A stretch of DNA of 64,000 nucleotides from Terriglobia bacterium (GCA_009841225.1 VXMF01000018.1:36893-100892), one strand, 5' to 3'; positions 48,293 through 57,887 are shown, numbered from the stretch's first letter. Notes: generated by a model not told the origin, from the sequence alone. Made by a program: numbers and translations.

Positions 48293-49125
48293 GCCGCCGC
48301 GCTCTGATCATCGGCTGCGGGTTCACCGCGCAACGCACCGCCCGGACGCTACTGCAGGCCGGTTGGGACGTGACGGCGACAAGCCGGTCGCCCGAGAAGC
48401 TGGCCGCGCTCGAAGTCTCGGGGGCGCGCTTGGTGCGCTTCGACGCGGCCCGCGACCGACGCATCGAGGCTGCGGCGGAGGGAGCGAGCGTGCTGCTCTC
48501 CGTGCCGACGCTCAAGCTCGACGGCGAGCTGTTCGAGCCGACTCCAGGTTTGGTCTCGGCCCTGCGCGGCCGGCCGCGACACCTGACGTATCTGTCCACC
48601 ACCGGCGTCTATGGGGCCACGCGGAACGTCGACGAGCGGACGCCAGTGTCACCGCAGACCGAGCGCCAGCAGCTCCGCGCCGGCGCCGAGGAGGTGGTCC
48701 GGTCTCATGGCTGCAGTGCGCTCGTGTTGCGTCCAGCCGCGATCTACGGTCCCGGGCGCGGGGTCCACCAAGCCATGCGAGAGGGCCGTTTCCGACTTCC
48801 TCGCGACTCGTCGCGCCAAGTTTCGCGGATCCATGTAGACGACTTGGCCGCGATTGTCGCGCGGGCGCTTCAGCAGCGTGTCGAAGGGGCCTATCCCGTG
48901 GCGGACGAGTGCCCGGCAGCCTCGGCGGATGTTGCGCGCTATTGCGCCACGCTGCTGGACCTTCCGGCCCCTGAACTCGTTGCGGAGGACTGCTTGAGCG
49001 AAACGCGAAGAGCGGATCGGCGGGTTGACGGCAGCGCCATTCGACGCTTGTTGGGGGTGCGCCTGCGCTACCCCAGCTTCCGGGACGGCATACCCGCTTG
49101 CATCGCCGCCGAAGAAGCCGGCTGA
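48289..49125 (+). CDS. NAD(P)-dependent epimerase/reductase-like SDR
   Basis: 278-residue extended/atypical SDR. RALIIGCGFTAQRTARTLL is a Rossmann glycine motif (GxGxxG-like), LSTTGVYGATRNVDE has the active-site region with Tyr, and RPAAIYGPGRGVHQ is the usual RPxxIYGPGR. The family matches the YeeZ-type NAD(P)-binding protein; the substrate is unknown. ATG overlaps the miaA stop by 4 bp. Convergent with ribE. Confidence 0.82.
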   Translation: MSRRALIIGCGFTAQRTARTLLQAGWDVTATSRSPEKLAALEVSGARLVRFDAARDRRIEAAAEGASVLLSVPTLKLDGELFEPTPGLVSALRGRPRHLTYLSTTGVYGATRNVDERTPVSPQTERQQLRAGAEEVVRSHGCSALVLRPAAIYGPGRGVHQAMREGRFRLPRDSSRQVSRIHVDDLAAIVARALQQRVEGAYPVADECPAASADVARYCATLLDLPAPELVAEDCLSETRRADRRVDGSAIRRLLGVRLRYPSFRDGIPACIAAEEAG

Positions 49126-49137
49126 GTTGCGCTCGGG

Positions 49138-49758
49138 CTATGTGCTGGCGGAAGGCCCGTCCACCGAGCCTGCCGTTAGCAGGCGATGCACGTGCTTGGC
49201 CAGCATGTCGCACTCGAGGTTGACCGAAGCGCCGGCGCGGACCGAGCGCAGCGTGGTGACCTCGTACGTGTGCGGAATGATCGCACAGCCGAGAACGTCC
49301 GCATCGAGCGAAGCGATCGTCAGGCTGATACCGTCAATGGCGATGCTGCCCTTGTAGACCAAGAACTGCAGCAGATCCTGCGGCGCGCGCACCGACAGCC
49401 ACCAGTTCCCGTCGCCAACCGCGTCGAGCCCCAGCACCTCGCCAGTGCCATCGACATGACCCAAGACGAAATGCCCGCTGAGCCGGCTCGTTGGCAGCAG
49501 CGGCCGTTCCAAGTTGACGATCGATCCCGCCTCGAGAGCGCCTAGGTTCGTCCTGTCGAGGGTCTCCGGAGACAGGTCGGCGGAAAATCCGCGCTCGTCG
49601 AAGTCGACCGCCGTCAAGCAGCAGCCGTTGACAGCGATGCTCCCGCCGGTGGAAAGATCGGCGAGCACCTCTCGCGCGGCCACGACCATGCGCGCACCGG
49701 CCGAGGAGTGAACCAGCTCCAGCACCGCCCCCGTCTCTTCGACGATTCCAGTGAACAT
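49138..49758 (-). CDS. ribE: Riboflavin synthase alpha chain
   Basis: 206-residue enzyme that dismutates two 6,7-dimethyl-8-ribityllumazines into riboflavin. It has the two similar lumazine-binding halves: MFTGIVEETGAVLEL with SIAVNGCCLTAVDF, then LSGHFVLGHVDGTGEVLGL with GSIAIDGISLTIASL. Full length. Last in the ftsY-ribD-ribE operon, 21 bp after ribD; GGGAG precedes the ATG. Confidence 0.95.
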   Translation of the reverse strand: MFTGIVEETGAVLELVHSSAGARMVVAAREVLADLSTGGSIAVNGCCLTAVDFDERGFSADLSPETLDRTNLGALEAGSIVNLERPLLPTSRLSGHFVLGHVDGTGEVLGLDAVGDGNWWLSVRAPQDLLQFLVYKGSIAIDGISLTIASLDADVLGCAIIPHTYEVTTLRSVRAGASVNLECDMLAKHVHRLLTAGSVDGPSAST

Positions 49759-49779
49759 CTCCCGGTCTCCCGTCGCACG

Positions 49780-50913
49780 CTACGAGGGCAGAGCCTGCGC
49801 ATCGTTGATCACATCGGCCTCGACCGCGAATTCGTCAACGGCTACAGGTATCGTGCGCAGGTTCTCGAGGCGAATGGCTCCCGAGCGGGACCGCCGCCCG
49901 GCCCCCCCGACCATCGGCAACGACTCTAACCCGCCCAATATCTTGGGAGCGTAGTAGAGCAAGACCTTGTTGACGATCCCGGCTTCGAGCACGGCCCAGT
50001 TCAACTTTGCCCCGCCCTCGATCATCAGCGAAGTGACGTCGCGTTCGCCCAGCCAGTCAAGCAGCGCATGCAGGTCTACGCGGCCGCTCGGGGAATCGAA
50101 GTCTTGAACCATGACGTCGCGCTCCAACAGCGGCTTCCGCTTTTCCCGGCCGGCGGCAGAGGTCGTCGCGATCACTAGGTCGCCGCTGACCGACTCGACC
50201 AAGCGCGAGTTGAGCGGGATGCGCAACAGCGAGTCGGCGATCACTCGCAGCAGCGCGCGCCTGCGCGGCAGGCCGGTTCGATCGGTCAGCAGGCAGTCAT
50301 CCGCATGCACCGTGCCGATGCCGGTCATGATCGCGTCATGGCGGTGGCGCACCTGCTGCACGTGAGCGCGCGCTTTGTCGCTCGTGATCCAGCCGGTGTT
50401 GTCGTCCGGAGCGGCGATCTTGCCGTCCAGCGTCAGGGCCGTCTTGAGCGTGACCAAGGGCCGGCCGGTGCGCGCGTAGTGGAAGAAGGCCTCGTTCAGG
50501 CGCTGCGCCGACGCGGCCAGCTCCCCCGCGGCTTCCTCGACCTCGACTCCGCTCTGCCTGAGCAATGCGAACCCAGAGCCGTCCACAGCCGGATTGCGGT
50601 CCCGACTCGCGGCCACAACCCTCGCGATGCCAGCCGCCAAGATCGCGTCCACGCACGGCGGGGTCCGCCTGTGTATCGAGCACGGCTCTAGCGAGACGTA
50701 CAGCGTCGCGCCGCGCGCCGCGGCGCCGGCCTGCTCCAACGCCAGGACTTCAGCATGCTTGCGGCCCTCGTAGGCGTGGGCGCCCTCGCCCACAGCATTG
50801 CCGGCGGCATCGACCACGATCGCCCCGACCGCCGGGTTTGGGCTGGCCAAGCCGTACGCCGAGCGGGCCAGGTCGAGCGCCTGTTCCAGCCATCCGTGGT
50901 CTTGCGGCGTCAT
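49780..50913 (-). CDS. ribD: Bifunctional riboflavin deaminase/reductase RibD
   Basis: 377 residues. An N-terminal cytidine-deaminase-like domain (AYGLASPNPAVGAIVVD, HAEVLALEQA, SLEPCSIHRRTPPC, with zinc ligands H and two C) is followed by a DHFR-like reductase domain (TLKTALTLDGKIAAPDDNTGWITS, and LLIEGGAKLNW-like SLMIEGGAKL). They act sequentially in riboflavin synthesis. The deaminase Cys motif has RR where GR is more usual. Overlaps ftsY by 4 bp (ATGA). Confidence 0.95.
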   Translation of the reverse strand: MTPQDHGWLEQALDLARSAYGLASPNPAVGAIVVDAAGNAVGEGAHAYEGRKHAEVLALEQAGAAARGATLYVSLEPCSIHRRTPPCVDAILAAGIARVVAASRDRNPAVDGSGFALLRQSGVEVEEAAGELAASAQRLNEAFFHYARTGRPLVTLKTALTLDGKIAAPDDNTGWITSDKARAHVQQVRHRHDAIMTGIGTVHADDCLLTDRTGLPRRRALLRVIADSLLRIPLNSRLVESVSGDLVIATTSAAGREKRKPLLERDVMVQDFDSPSGRVDLHALLDWLGERDVTSLMIEGGAKLNWAVLEAGIVNKVLLYYAPKILGGLESLPMVGGAGRRSRSGAIRLENLRTIPVAVDEFAVEADVINDAQALPS

Positions 50914-51875
50914 CCCTCGTCTCCGGCGTCAAACAGCGAGCGCACGAACGTCTCAGGGTCGAACTCGACCAAGTCCGCAGTCCGCTCGCCAACTCCGACC
51001 CAGCGAATGGGCACGCCAAGTTCTCTGGCGATGCCGACCACGATTCCGCCCTTGGCCGTGCCGTCGAGCTTGGTCAGCGCGATCCCGGTTACACCCGTGG
51101 TAGCAGCGAATTGGCGGGCCTGCTCAAGTCCGTTTTGCCCGGTCACGGCATCCAGAACCAACAGCACTTGGTGGGGCGCCCCCGGAACGAGCCGTCCGGC
51201 GGTGCGGCGGATCTTTTCCAACTCAGCCATCAGCCCCGCCTTATTGTGCAGGCGCCCCGCGGTATCGGCGATCACGGCGTCTACGCCCCTGGCCTTGGCC
51301 GCCTCCAAGGCATCGTAGATGACGGCGCTGGGGTCGGCGCCGGGTTGCTGACGAATCACCGGACAGCCGGCCCGCTCGCCCCAGATCACGAGTTGCTCGG
51401 TGGCGGCGGCCCGGAACGTGTCAGCGGCGCACAGCAAGACCTCGCGACCCTCGGCTCTCCAGCGATGCGCGAGCTTGCCGACGGTCGTGGTCTTGCCCAC
51501 TCCGTTCACGCCTACGACCAGGACGACCTCAACGGCAGGCTTGCCGGCCTGCGGGCGGGTCTCGCTCTCGGCCTTGCGCAGGATCTCGAGCATGTGACTG
51601 GCGATCAGGCCCTTGACCTCCTCGCTGTCCTGAAGCTGGTCGCCGGCCAGCCTGGAACGCACGTCCTCGAGGATTTCGTTGGTGGTCTTGACGCCCAGAT
51701 CGGCGCCGATCAGGGTCATCTCGAGGTCTTCGAGCAGTTCCGGATCGAACTCCCTGGTGCCTTCGAAAATGTCGCCGATCTGATCGGTGAAGGCCCTGCG
51801 CGTCTTCGAAACTGCCTGCCGAAAGCGCCCCAACAGACCCGCTTTCTCCGGCGGGGCTTCGAATAGCGATTGCAT
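50910..51875 (-). CDS. ftsY: Signal recognition particle receptor FtsY
   Basis: 321-residue SRP GTPase that docks ribosome-nascent chain complexes to the membrane. An N-domain of about 100 residues precedes the G-domain: GVNGVGKTTTVGKLAH, AADTFRAAATEQL, DTAGRLHNK and TKLDGTAKGG. The acidic A-domain seen in E. coli is absent, as is common in short FtsY. TATTAT at 51922-51917 (minus) may be its -10, giving a leader of about 35 nt. ribD and ribE follow in the same operon. Confidence 0.96.
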   Translation of the reverse strand: MQSLFEAPPEKAGLLGRFRQAVSKTRRAFTDQIGDIFEGTREFDPELLEDLEMTLIGADLGVKTTNEILEDVRSRLAGDQLQDSEEVKGLIASHMLEILRKAESETRPQAGKPAVEVVLVVGVNGVGKTTTVGKLAHRWRAEGREVLLCAADTFRAAATEQLVIWGERAGCPVIRQQPGADPSAVIYDALEAAKARGVDAVIADTAGRLHNKAGLMAELEKIRRTAGRLVPGAPHQVLLVLDAVTGQNGLEQARQFAATTGVTGIALTKLDGTAKGGIVVGIARELGVPIRWVGVGERTADLVEFDPETFVRSLFDAGDEG

Positions 51876-51946
51876 TGGCAGGCACGCGGGCTACGCGCCC
51901 ACGGTCGGATGACTTGATAATATCGCCAATTCGCGCCAGCAGCCGA

Positions 51947-54928
51947 CTAGGGCCGCTGGTCGATCCAGATCGGGCTCGACCACGCCAGCTCGCCGTCTTC
52001 CTGCTCGACCCGCACGTAGTACCAGTGCTGGCCGGGCTGGGCGGCAACGTCGAGGTATTCGAACTCGGCCTCCTGGAGTCCGGGTTCGACCTTGTACACG
52101 TAGTTGGCGTCGCGTATCAGGTGGATCGCAGCGATGTTGTCGGTGCCGCGCACCCTCACGCGCGCGGGCTGGGCTTGGGAGACGACGGCGGCTTCCCCCA
52201 TGAAGGCGTCGCCAATTCGGAAATCCAGCACGATGTTGTCCGTCGCCCCGTATGTCCGCCGCTCCCGGATCGCGTCATGGATGGCTTCCCGGCTGGTGTT
52301 GGGCGTGTAGACCATCGCATACGAGATGTGCGTGGAGTAGTGGTCGGAACTGGCGATGACGCCGATCTTGTACCCCTTCGACCAAGCGTTCCAAAACATG
52401 CCGGGCTCCTGGAACCCCCCGGCCGCATCGGCCTCTTCGCCGTCCCGAATGCCGCGCGGAGCGTTCTTGTGCTCGTAATTCTGCCGCGCCCCTTGGTAGA
52501 TCTCAGCCACCATGTCGACCTCGGGGTCGTGGTCGCGCCAGTCAGTGCCCATGGAATTGGTGCCGGACGTGTGGGGAATCGCGATGCCCCCGGTGCGGCG
52601 GGCGACCTCGTACATCAACTTGGTCTCGTTACGCACGCCGCTGCCGAATCCCATCGAGCTGAATGTCAGCAACTCGCCGTCCGGACTGTCCGGGAGCAGG
52701 AAGCGCGGGTGGGCCGGAATGAAGAAGGGCACGATCGGATAGTTGCGATGGGTGTAGATCAGGTTGCGGTGGCCGTACGGGTTGCCGGGATTCCGCTCGT
52801 ACCCGTAGAGCGTGGAGAACCGCTCCGGAAAGTGGTACATGTCGGCCAGCTTCTGGGTCATCGCATTCCAAAAATCCGTGCCGCCCGCCTGGTGATCGGT
52901 CGACGCTCCGAAGTCCATCTCCGCAGCATCGATCATGTACCGGTAGAACTCGGGCAGGGAGCCATCGTCCATGCCGCCCACGTCTTGCGACAGTTCCGTG
53001 TGGCGGTGCAGGTCGCCCCGCACGATACGCAGCGAATCCCCGCCATGCTCGGTGCGGAAATTGCGGATAAAGCGGACATCGTCAACTTCGCTGGGATGCG
53101 GGTCGGGCCGGGACTCGCCAGGCGAGGGACGGTACGGGGCCAGCCGGGGCTCCGGACCCGCACCGGGCAGTTCCAAGGAGCCCGCTACGACCCGATTCAG
53201 CCTAGGGCGGCTGGCAAAGGCCCACTGGCGGCTCTCGTCCGGCCAGAAGGACCAGAGGCGGCCACCGGCGGCCGTCATGCCCATGCGAGTGCTCTTGCGC
53301 GCCCAGCTCCGCGGGAGCGTGACCGGCTCGGTCCAGCGCCTGCCGTCCAAACGAGTGAGGAACGACTCCCAGTAGGACGTCGGCCGATAGGAACGCCGGC
53401 TGTAGCGGCGCTTGAATGACATCCAGAGGTTCCCGTCAGGGTCGAAGTAGAGCTGTGGTCGACTTTCCCCGGTCGAGCCGGCCATCGCCGGATCGTCGAA
53501 TTCGACCGCCGCGGGCGCCTTCCATTGGCCGCCGTCGAGACACACGACTTCGATGCGCCGCGCCGCGCCGAGTGGTGTGCCCGGCTGGATGTCGCCCAAG
53601 CCGCGGCCGAGATCCTTGCCCCAGTGCACGCCAGAGGTTTCCCACGCAATCCAAGGACGCCCGCGACTGTCGACTTCAACGCTCGCGTGCGCTTCAAAGC
53701 GCGTGGTGCTCGCCACAGCCATTTCCCGCCCGAGCCCGCTGGCTGGCGCGAACGATCTCGCGTATACGTCGTAGCTGCCGCCGGACCCCTGGCGATAGCG
53801 GTCCCAGACAATCCACGCCGTGCCGCCCGGTCCCGCAGCCACGGCGGGCGACCAGTCGTTGGCCGCCGAATTCGTGACCGCCACCGTCTCGGACCACCGG
53901 CCGTCGCGCAGGTATTTCAGGCGGATCTGGGAGTGGCGGCCAGCCATGGACTGCCATGCCACGTAGACCGTGCCATCGACGGCTCGGGCAACGTGCGGCT
54001 CGATGTCGGGCAGCGGGTTGTCGGTCAAGCGCTGTTGCAGGCCCCACTCGTCGTCTTCCCACGCCATGGCGTAGATGTCCCAATTCCCGGGGCCGTCTTC
54101 GGACGGCCGCTGGGAGTAGACCAGCCACGGCTTGTCCGCTCCGTCGACCGCGATCTGCGGGCGCCAGAGATCCTCGGCGGCGCGACCGACCGGAATCAGC
54201 CGCGACCAGCGGCCTTCGTGATAGCGCCGAAAGTTCAGCTCCTCGCGCCGATCGTGATAGCTGTACCAGGTGGCGAAGAGATTGCCGCCAGAGTCAGCCG
54301 CTATGGCCGGCGAGTCGTGCTGGCGCAACTCGGTGCCGGAGAGGTCCGTGGCTGGCGGGGTGCGCTGGATGGCGACACGGCCGCCCAGCGCCCTGGTCCA
54401 CGGGCCGAACTGCAGCGCCATCGGCTCGAAGGCGAATTCGCCCTGGGCGGTCTTCACGCTCACAGAAGTGGAGCGGGTGCCACTGCCGCGAATCCACATC
54501 CCCTTGGGCAGCACTTCCTCGCGGGTGCTCGGCGTGGGCCGAGACACTACGGTGGAGCGCAGCAAGATCCGCACGGATTGCGTCTGCAGCCGCCATCCCC
54601 CCTGCGGCAGAATCCGATCAGGCGGCTCCTGGCGGTGCGGCGTGAGTGCCAGGATTTCGCCGCCCTCGATCGACAGGCTGCCGTCCCATTGCTGGCCGGC
54701 GGCATCGCCGACGCCGAACAGGACCAACACCTGCCACATGTCGGCTTCGCGGGTGCCGCCCGGGTACCAAGTGAAATGGTCGAGGAAATCGGACGAAGCG
54801 GCGGCCGCCGCGCCCGACTGGGAGGCGGGCGGCGACTGGGCCTGGAGAGGAACGCCTGCGAGCGCGACGAGCACCGCGCCCGCGACGAGCGGCTTGAACG
54901 GGTTGATAGCGGGCCAGCGATAAGACAC
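51947..54928 (-). CDS. Exported beta-propeller-DUF3604 fusion protein
   Basis: 993-residue exported protein. A signal peptide (VAGAVLVALAGVPLQAQ) is followed by a beta-sandwich, then six or seven repeats of an SPAIAxDxxGxxWxxW type: DSPAIAADSGGNLFATWYS, RPQIAVDGADKPWLVYSQ, EPHVARAVDGTVYVAWQS, SPAVAAGPGGTAWIVWD, ASVEVDSRGRPWIAWE and RPQLYFDPDGNLWMSF. They look like a propeller. The C-terminal DUF3604/PHP region begins at RGDLHRHTELSQDVGG (near residue 639), with STDHQAGGTDFWN, IPAHPRF, HTSGTNSMGTDW and ASSDHYSTH (near 859). It shares only the catalytic core with the 43832 protein. The GTG at 54928 has GGGAGG 8 nt upstream. Confidence 0.82.
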   Translation of the reverse strand: MSYRWPAINPFKPLVAGAVLVALAGVPLQAQSPPASQSGAAAAASSDFLDHFTWYPGGTREADMWQVLVLFGVGDAAGQQWDGSLSIEGGEILALTPHRQEPPDRILPQGGWRLQTQSVRILLRSTVVSRPTPSTREEVLPKGMWIRGSGTRSTSVSVKTAQGEFAFEPMALQFGPWTRALGGRVAIQRTPPATDLSGTELRQHDSPAIAADSGGNLFATWYSYHDRREELNFRRYHEGRWSRLIPVGRAAEDLWRPQIAVDGADKPWLVYSQRPSEDGPGNWDIYAMAWEDDEWGLQQRLTDNPLPDIEPHVARAVDGTVYVAWQSMAGRHSQIRLKYLRDGRWSETVAVTNSAANDWSPAVAAGPGGTAWIVWDRYRQGSGGSYDVYARSFAPASGLGREMAVASTTRFEAHASVEVDSRGRPWIAWETSGVHWGKDLGRGLGDIQPGTPLGAARRIEVVCLDGGQWKAPAAVEFDDPAMAGSTGESRPQLYFDPDGNLWMSFKRRYSRRSYRPTSYWESFLTRLDGRRWTEPVTLPRSWARKSTRMGMTAAGGRLWSFWPDESRQWAFASRPRLNRVVAGSLELPGAGPEPRLAPYRPSPGESRPDPHPSEVDDVRFIRNFRTEHGGDSLRIVRGDLHRHTELSQDVGGMDDGSLPEFYRYMIDAAEMDFGASTDHQAGGTDFWNAMTQKLADMYHFPERFSTLYGYERNPGNPYGHRNLIYTHRNYPIVPFFIPAHPRFLLPDSPDGELLTFSSMGFGSGVRNETKLMYEVARRTGGIAIPHTSGTNSMGTDWRDHDPEVDMVAEIYQGARQNYEHKNAPRGIRDGEEADAAGGFQEPGMFWNAWSKGYKIGVIASSDHYSTHISYAMVYTPNTSREAIHDAIRERRTYGATDNIVLDFRIGDAFMGEAAVVSQAQPARVRVRGTDNIAAIHLIRDANYVYKVEPGLQEAEFEYLDVAAQPGQHWYYVRVEQEDGELAWSSPIWIDQRP

Positions 54929-54936
54929 GGTGTGAA

Positions 54937-54942
54937 CCTCCC
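54937..54942 (-). promoter_or_regulatory. Shine-Dalgarno GGGAGG setting the propeller-DUF3604 start
   Basis: GGGAGG, 8 nt before the GTG at 54928; the frame is open to 55204 but this site and the signal peptide decide the start. Confidence 0.6.
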
Positions 54943-55091
54943 GAACCAGATCAAGGCAGGCCTGATCCTGCACGCCCGCTGCCTGACCGGCAACAGCCGG
55001 CAGCCGGCGGAACGGGCCGATTGTACCCTGCAACTGTCCGGGGCGCCGGGGCCGCTTCGCTGCGCGATCGAATCCGCCGCCCGCGCGACGG

Positions 55092-56213
55092 CTACGCTCC
55101 GGTCTCAATCCATCTCCGCTCGCGCGCGGAGCGCTCGACCGCGTCCAGCACCCGCTGGACGGCCAAGCCATCCTCGAACGTCGGGCGGGCGGGCTCGCCC
55201 GCATCCAAACCCGCGAGAAAATCGGCCAGCGACTTGATGAAAGTGTGCTCGTAGCCGATCGGATGGCCGGGCTTCCAGAAATGGGGATTGGCCTGCGAGC
55301 CGGTGGCCGGCGCTAACACCTTGCGGCGCCCCCGCAGATCCGGCTCTCCCGACATGTCGGCGTAGGTGAGATGGTTCAAGTCCTCGAAATGGAACTCCAG
55401 CATGCCTGACTCGCCATGAGCGACGAAGCTGTTGTCGTTCTGAAAACCGGTAGCAAAGCGGGTTGCCTCAAACGAGCCGAGCGTTCCGCTGGCGAATCTC
55501 GCCTGCACCAGCACTGCATCGTCGATATCGATCCGGTAGGTCTGGCCGGGGCTGCTCGGGTCCGGCTTCTCCGGCAAGAAAGTCTCCATGGTGGCGGAGA
55601 CCTCGCGAATCGGGCCCAGCAGCATCATGGCCATGTCGAGCAGGTGCGAATTGAGATCCCCGTTCACGCCTGACCCCGCCGTCCGCCTCGACATCTTCCA
55701 GTTGTTCGGACGATTCGGGTCCGGGCCCCATTGCTGCAAGTACTGCGACCGGTACTGGTACACCCGGCCGATCCGTTCCTGTGCCAGCAGCCTTGCCGCG
55801 AACTCGACCGCGGGCACCCGCCGGTAGTTGAACCATACGAACGTCGGCACGCCTGCGGCGGCCGCGAGCATGGCCTCGGCCTCGGCGAGGGTGTTCGCAA
55901 GCGGCTTTTCGCAGAGCACCATCTTGCCGGCTTCGGCAGCCGCGATCGCCATCTCGGCATGCAGGTAGTTGGGCGTGCAGACATCGACCAAGTCGACATC
56001 CGGGCGTTGTATCACGCGCCGCCAGTCCGTCTCTGTCTCCTCCCACCCCCACGCATGCGCCAATGCCTGCAATCCGGCCTGGCCGCGGCCGCAGACTACC
56101 TTGCGCCGAACCTTGGTGAGATGCGGGAAGAAGTGCCCGACCTGCGCGTAGGCGTTGCTGTGGGCCTTGCCCATGAAGCCGTAACCGATGAGAGCGACGT
56201 TAAGGGCCGACAT
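55092..56213 (-). CDS. Gfo/Idh/MocA-family oxidoreductase
   Basis: 373-residue NAD(P)-dependent sugar or inositol dehydrogenase-like protein. N-terminal ALIGYGFMGKAHSNAYAQ is the Rossmann glycine motif, DLVDVCTPNYLHAEMAIAA and CEKPLANT the conserved family blocks (EKP), and GVNGDLNSHLLDMAMML the region with catalytic histidine. No Tat signal, so cytoplasmic. The substrate is unknown, but a rhamnulokinase gene lies 50 bp upstream on the same strand. TAATCT ends 6 nt before its ATG. Confidence 0.87.
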   Translation of the reverse strand: MSALNVALIGYGFMGKAHSNAYAQVGHFFPHLTKVRRKVVCGRGQAGLQALAHAWGWEETETDWRRVIQRPDVDLVDVCTPNYLHAEMAIAAAEAGKMVLCEKPLANTLAEAEAMLAAAAGVPTFVWFNYRRVPAVEFAARLLAQERIGRVYQYRSQYLQQWGPDPNRPNNWKMSRRTAGSGVNGDLNSHLLDMAMMLLGPIREVSATMETFLPEKPDPSSPGQTYRIDIDDAVLVQARFASGTLGSFEATRFATGFQNDNSFVAHGESGMLEFHFEDLNHLTYADMSGEPDLRGRRKVLAPATGSQANPHFWKPGHPIGYEHTFIKSLADFLAGLDAGEPARPTFEDGLAVQRVLDAVERSARERRWIETGA

Positions 56214-56219
56214 GGCCGC

Positions 56220-56225
56220 AGATTA
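56220..56225 (-). promoter_or_regulatory. -10-like hexamer TAATCT before the Gfo/Idh/MocA gene
   Basis: TAATCT ends 6 nt before the ATG at 56213 on the minus strand, in the 50-bp gap after the rhamnulokinase gene, so this gene may have its own leaderless promoter. Confidence 0.4.
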
Positions 56226-56263
56226 GCACCGCTGGAAGTCGACCCGCCGCTAGTCGCGCCGCC

Positions 56264-57733
56264 CTAGCCCGAGCAGAGCGCGGCGAGCCGGCCCGCGGCC
56301 TCGTCCCATCCGCCTGCGAGTGCTGGGTCCGGCTCATGACGGCAGAGCTCGAACGATCGGCGCACGATCTCGCGGCCTTGCGCCAAATCGCCGATTCGTC
56401 CGGCAGCGATGCTTTGCATCAATACGTTGCCGACGGCGGTGGCTTCGACCGGGCCCGTAATCACGGGCACGCCGCAAGCGTCGGCGGCGAATTGCGAGAG
56501 CAGCTGGTTGCGCGAGCCGCCACCGACCACGTGCAGGGCAGCCGGGGCGGCTCCGGTCACATCGGCGATGTCTCCCATCACCGAGCGATACCTCAGAGCC
56601 AGGCCTTCGAAGATCGCCCGTGCAAACTCGCCGGGAGAGCCCGGCACGGGCTGGCCGGTGGCGCGACACTTGCGGGCGATTCTGCTCGGCATGTCGCCCG
56701 GAGGAGCGAACTCCGGATCGTCCACGTCAATCACCGAGCGGAACGGCTGGCTGGCGTCCGCATCAGAGAGCAACTTGTCGTACTCGGTCGCGATCCCGCG
56801 CCGCGACCACTCGCGGCGGCACTCCTCCAGCAGCCACAGGCCGCAGATGTTCTTCAGCAGGCGGTTCGTGCGGCACACGCCTCCTTCATTGGTCAGGTTC
56901 TTCGCCAGCACGGCCGGGGTCACGTGGGGCTGCAAGGTCTCCACCCCCAGCAGCGACCAAGTGCCGGAACTGAGGTAGGCCCAGCTCGGGCCTTCGGCGG
57001 GCACGGCCGCGACGGCCGAGGCCGTGTCGTGCGTGCCGGGCACGATCACGTCCATCCCGGCGACGCCGCATTCTTCGGCGATTGACTGGCGCACGCGGCC
57101 CAGCACCGTGCCCGGCTCGATCACGGGACCGAAGATCGCGGTCGGCAGGCCGAGCGCTTCCAGCACCGGCTGGGCCCAGGCACGACGGCGCGGATCGTAG
57201 CACTGCGAGGTCGTCGCATCCGTGAACTCGCAGGCCTGTTCGCCAGTGAACCAGTAGTGGAACAGATCGGGCATCATCAGCAGCGAACTCGCCGACTCCA
57301 AGGCCGGGCTATTCCTCCGCGCGTAGAGCTGGAAGAGGCTGTTGAGTTCCATGAACTGGAGCCCGGTGTGTTCGAAGATCTCCTCCTTCGAGACGACCTC
57401 AAAGACCTCCGCCATCGTGCCGCTGGTGCTCGAGTCACGGTAGTGGTACGGGTTGCCGGCCAGCTTGCCGTCGCGATCCAACAGCGCGAAGTCGACGCCC
57501 CACGTATCCACTCCGAGCGAAACAGGCTTGGCCCCCGCCGCAGCGCGGATTCCGTCCCGCATGTCGCCGAACAAGCGCAGCGGATCCCAGAAGAGCGATC
57601 CGAGCACTTCCGTGCCCGGATTCTCGAATCGGTGCAATTCTTCGACGGCAATCCTCTCGCCATCAAAGCTTCCCAGCATCACGCGGCCGCTACCGGCCCC
57701 TAAGTCAATCGCCAAGTAGTGCTCTTGCGCCAC
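56264..57733 (-). CDS. rhaB: Rhamnulokinase
   Basis: 489-residue FGGY-family kinase that phosphorylates L-rhamnulose at O1 in rhamnose catabolism. N-terminal ATP-fold YLAIDLGAGSGRVMLGSF, LGVDTWGVDFALLD, HYRDSSTSG, then GTHDTASAVAAVPAEGPSWAYLSSGTWSLLGVE, and C-terminal LHVVGGGSRNQLLSQFAADA, VITGPVEATAVGNVLMQ. The GTWSLLG and VDTWGVDF blocks favour RhaB over other FGGY members. GTG start at 57733. rhaA and rhaD are not in view. Confidence 0.9.
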   Translation of the reverse strand: MAQEHYLAIDLGAGSGRVMLGSFDGERIAVEELHRFENPGTEVLGSLFWDPLRLFGDMRDGIRAAAGAKPVSLGVDTWGVDFALLDRDGKLAGNPYHYRDSSTSGTMAEVFEVVSKEEIFEHTGLQFMELNSLFQLYARRNSPALESASSLLMMPDLFHYWFTGEQACEFTDATTSQCYDPRRRAWAQPVLEALGLPTAIFGPVIEPGTVLGRVRQSIAEECGVAGMDVIVPGTHDTASAVAAVPAEGPSWAYLSSGTWSLLGVETLQPHVTPAVLAKNLTNEGGVCRTNRLLKNICGLWLLEECRREWSRRGIATEYDKLLSDADASQPFRSVIDVDDPEFAPPGDMPSRIARKCRATGQPVPGSPGEFARAIFEGLALRYRSVMGDIADVTGAAPAALHVVGGGSRNQLLSQFAADACGVPVITGPVEATAVGNVLMQSIAAGRIGDLAQGREIVRRSFELCRHEPDPALAGGWDEAAGRLAALCSG

Positions 57734-57876
57734 AGAATCCCCCGCAGTAGGAGATTGTCACGCAGGGCAGAGGACCGCGGCAAGCCCGTGCAGATCTGCG
57801 CAGCAACTCACTTAGGCGACTGCGGCGTGGGCTCCTTGGTAGGCTCAATCCGCAGTGCTAGCGTAAGGGAGGAGCG

Positions 57877-57882
57877 TAACTT
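57877..57882 (+). promoter_or_regulatory. -10-like TAACTT before the deoxyribosyltransferase-like gene
   Basis: TAACTT ends 5 nt before the GTG at 57888. An alternative extended -10 TGCTAGCGT ends at 57864, with GGAGGAG in the leader it would leave. Confidence 0.35.
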
Positions 57883-57887
57883 CCCCC

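Noticed and set aside
49759..49779. FMN riboswitch in the riboflavin gene cluster.
   Set aside because: The ribD-ribE gap is 21 bp and the region before ftsY lacks RFN-element blocks.
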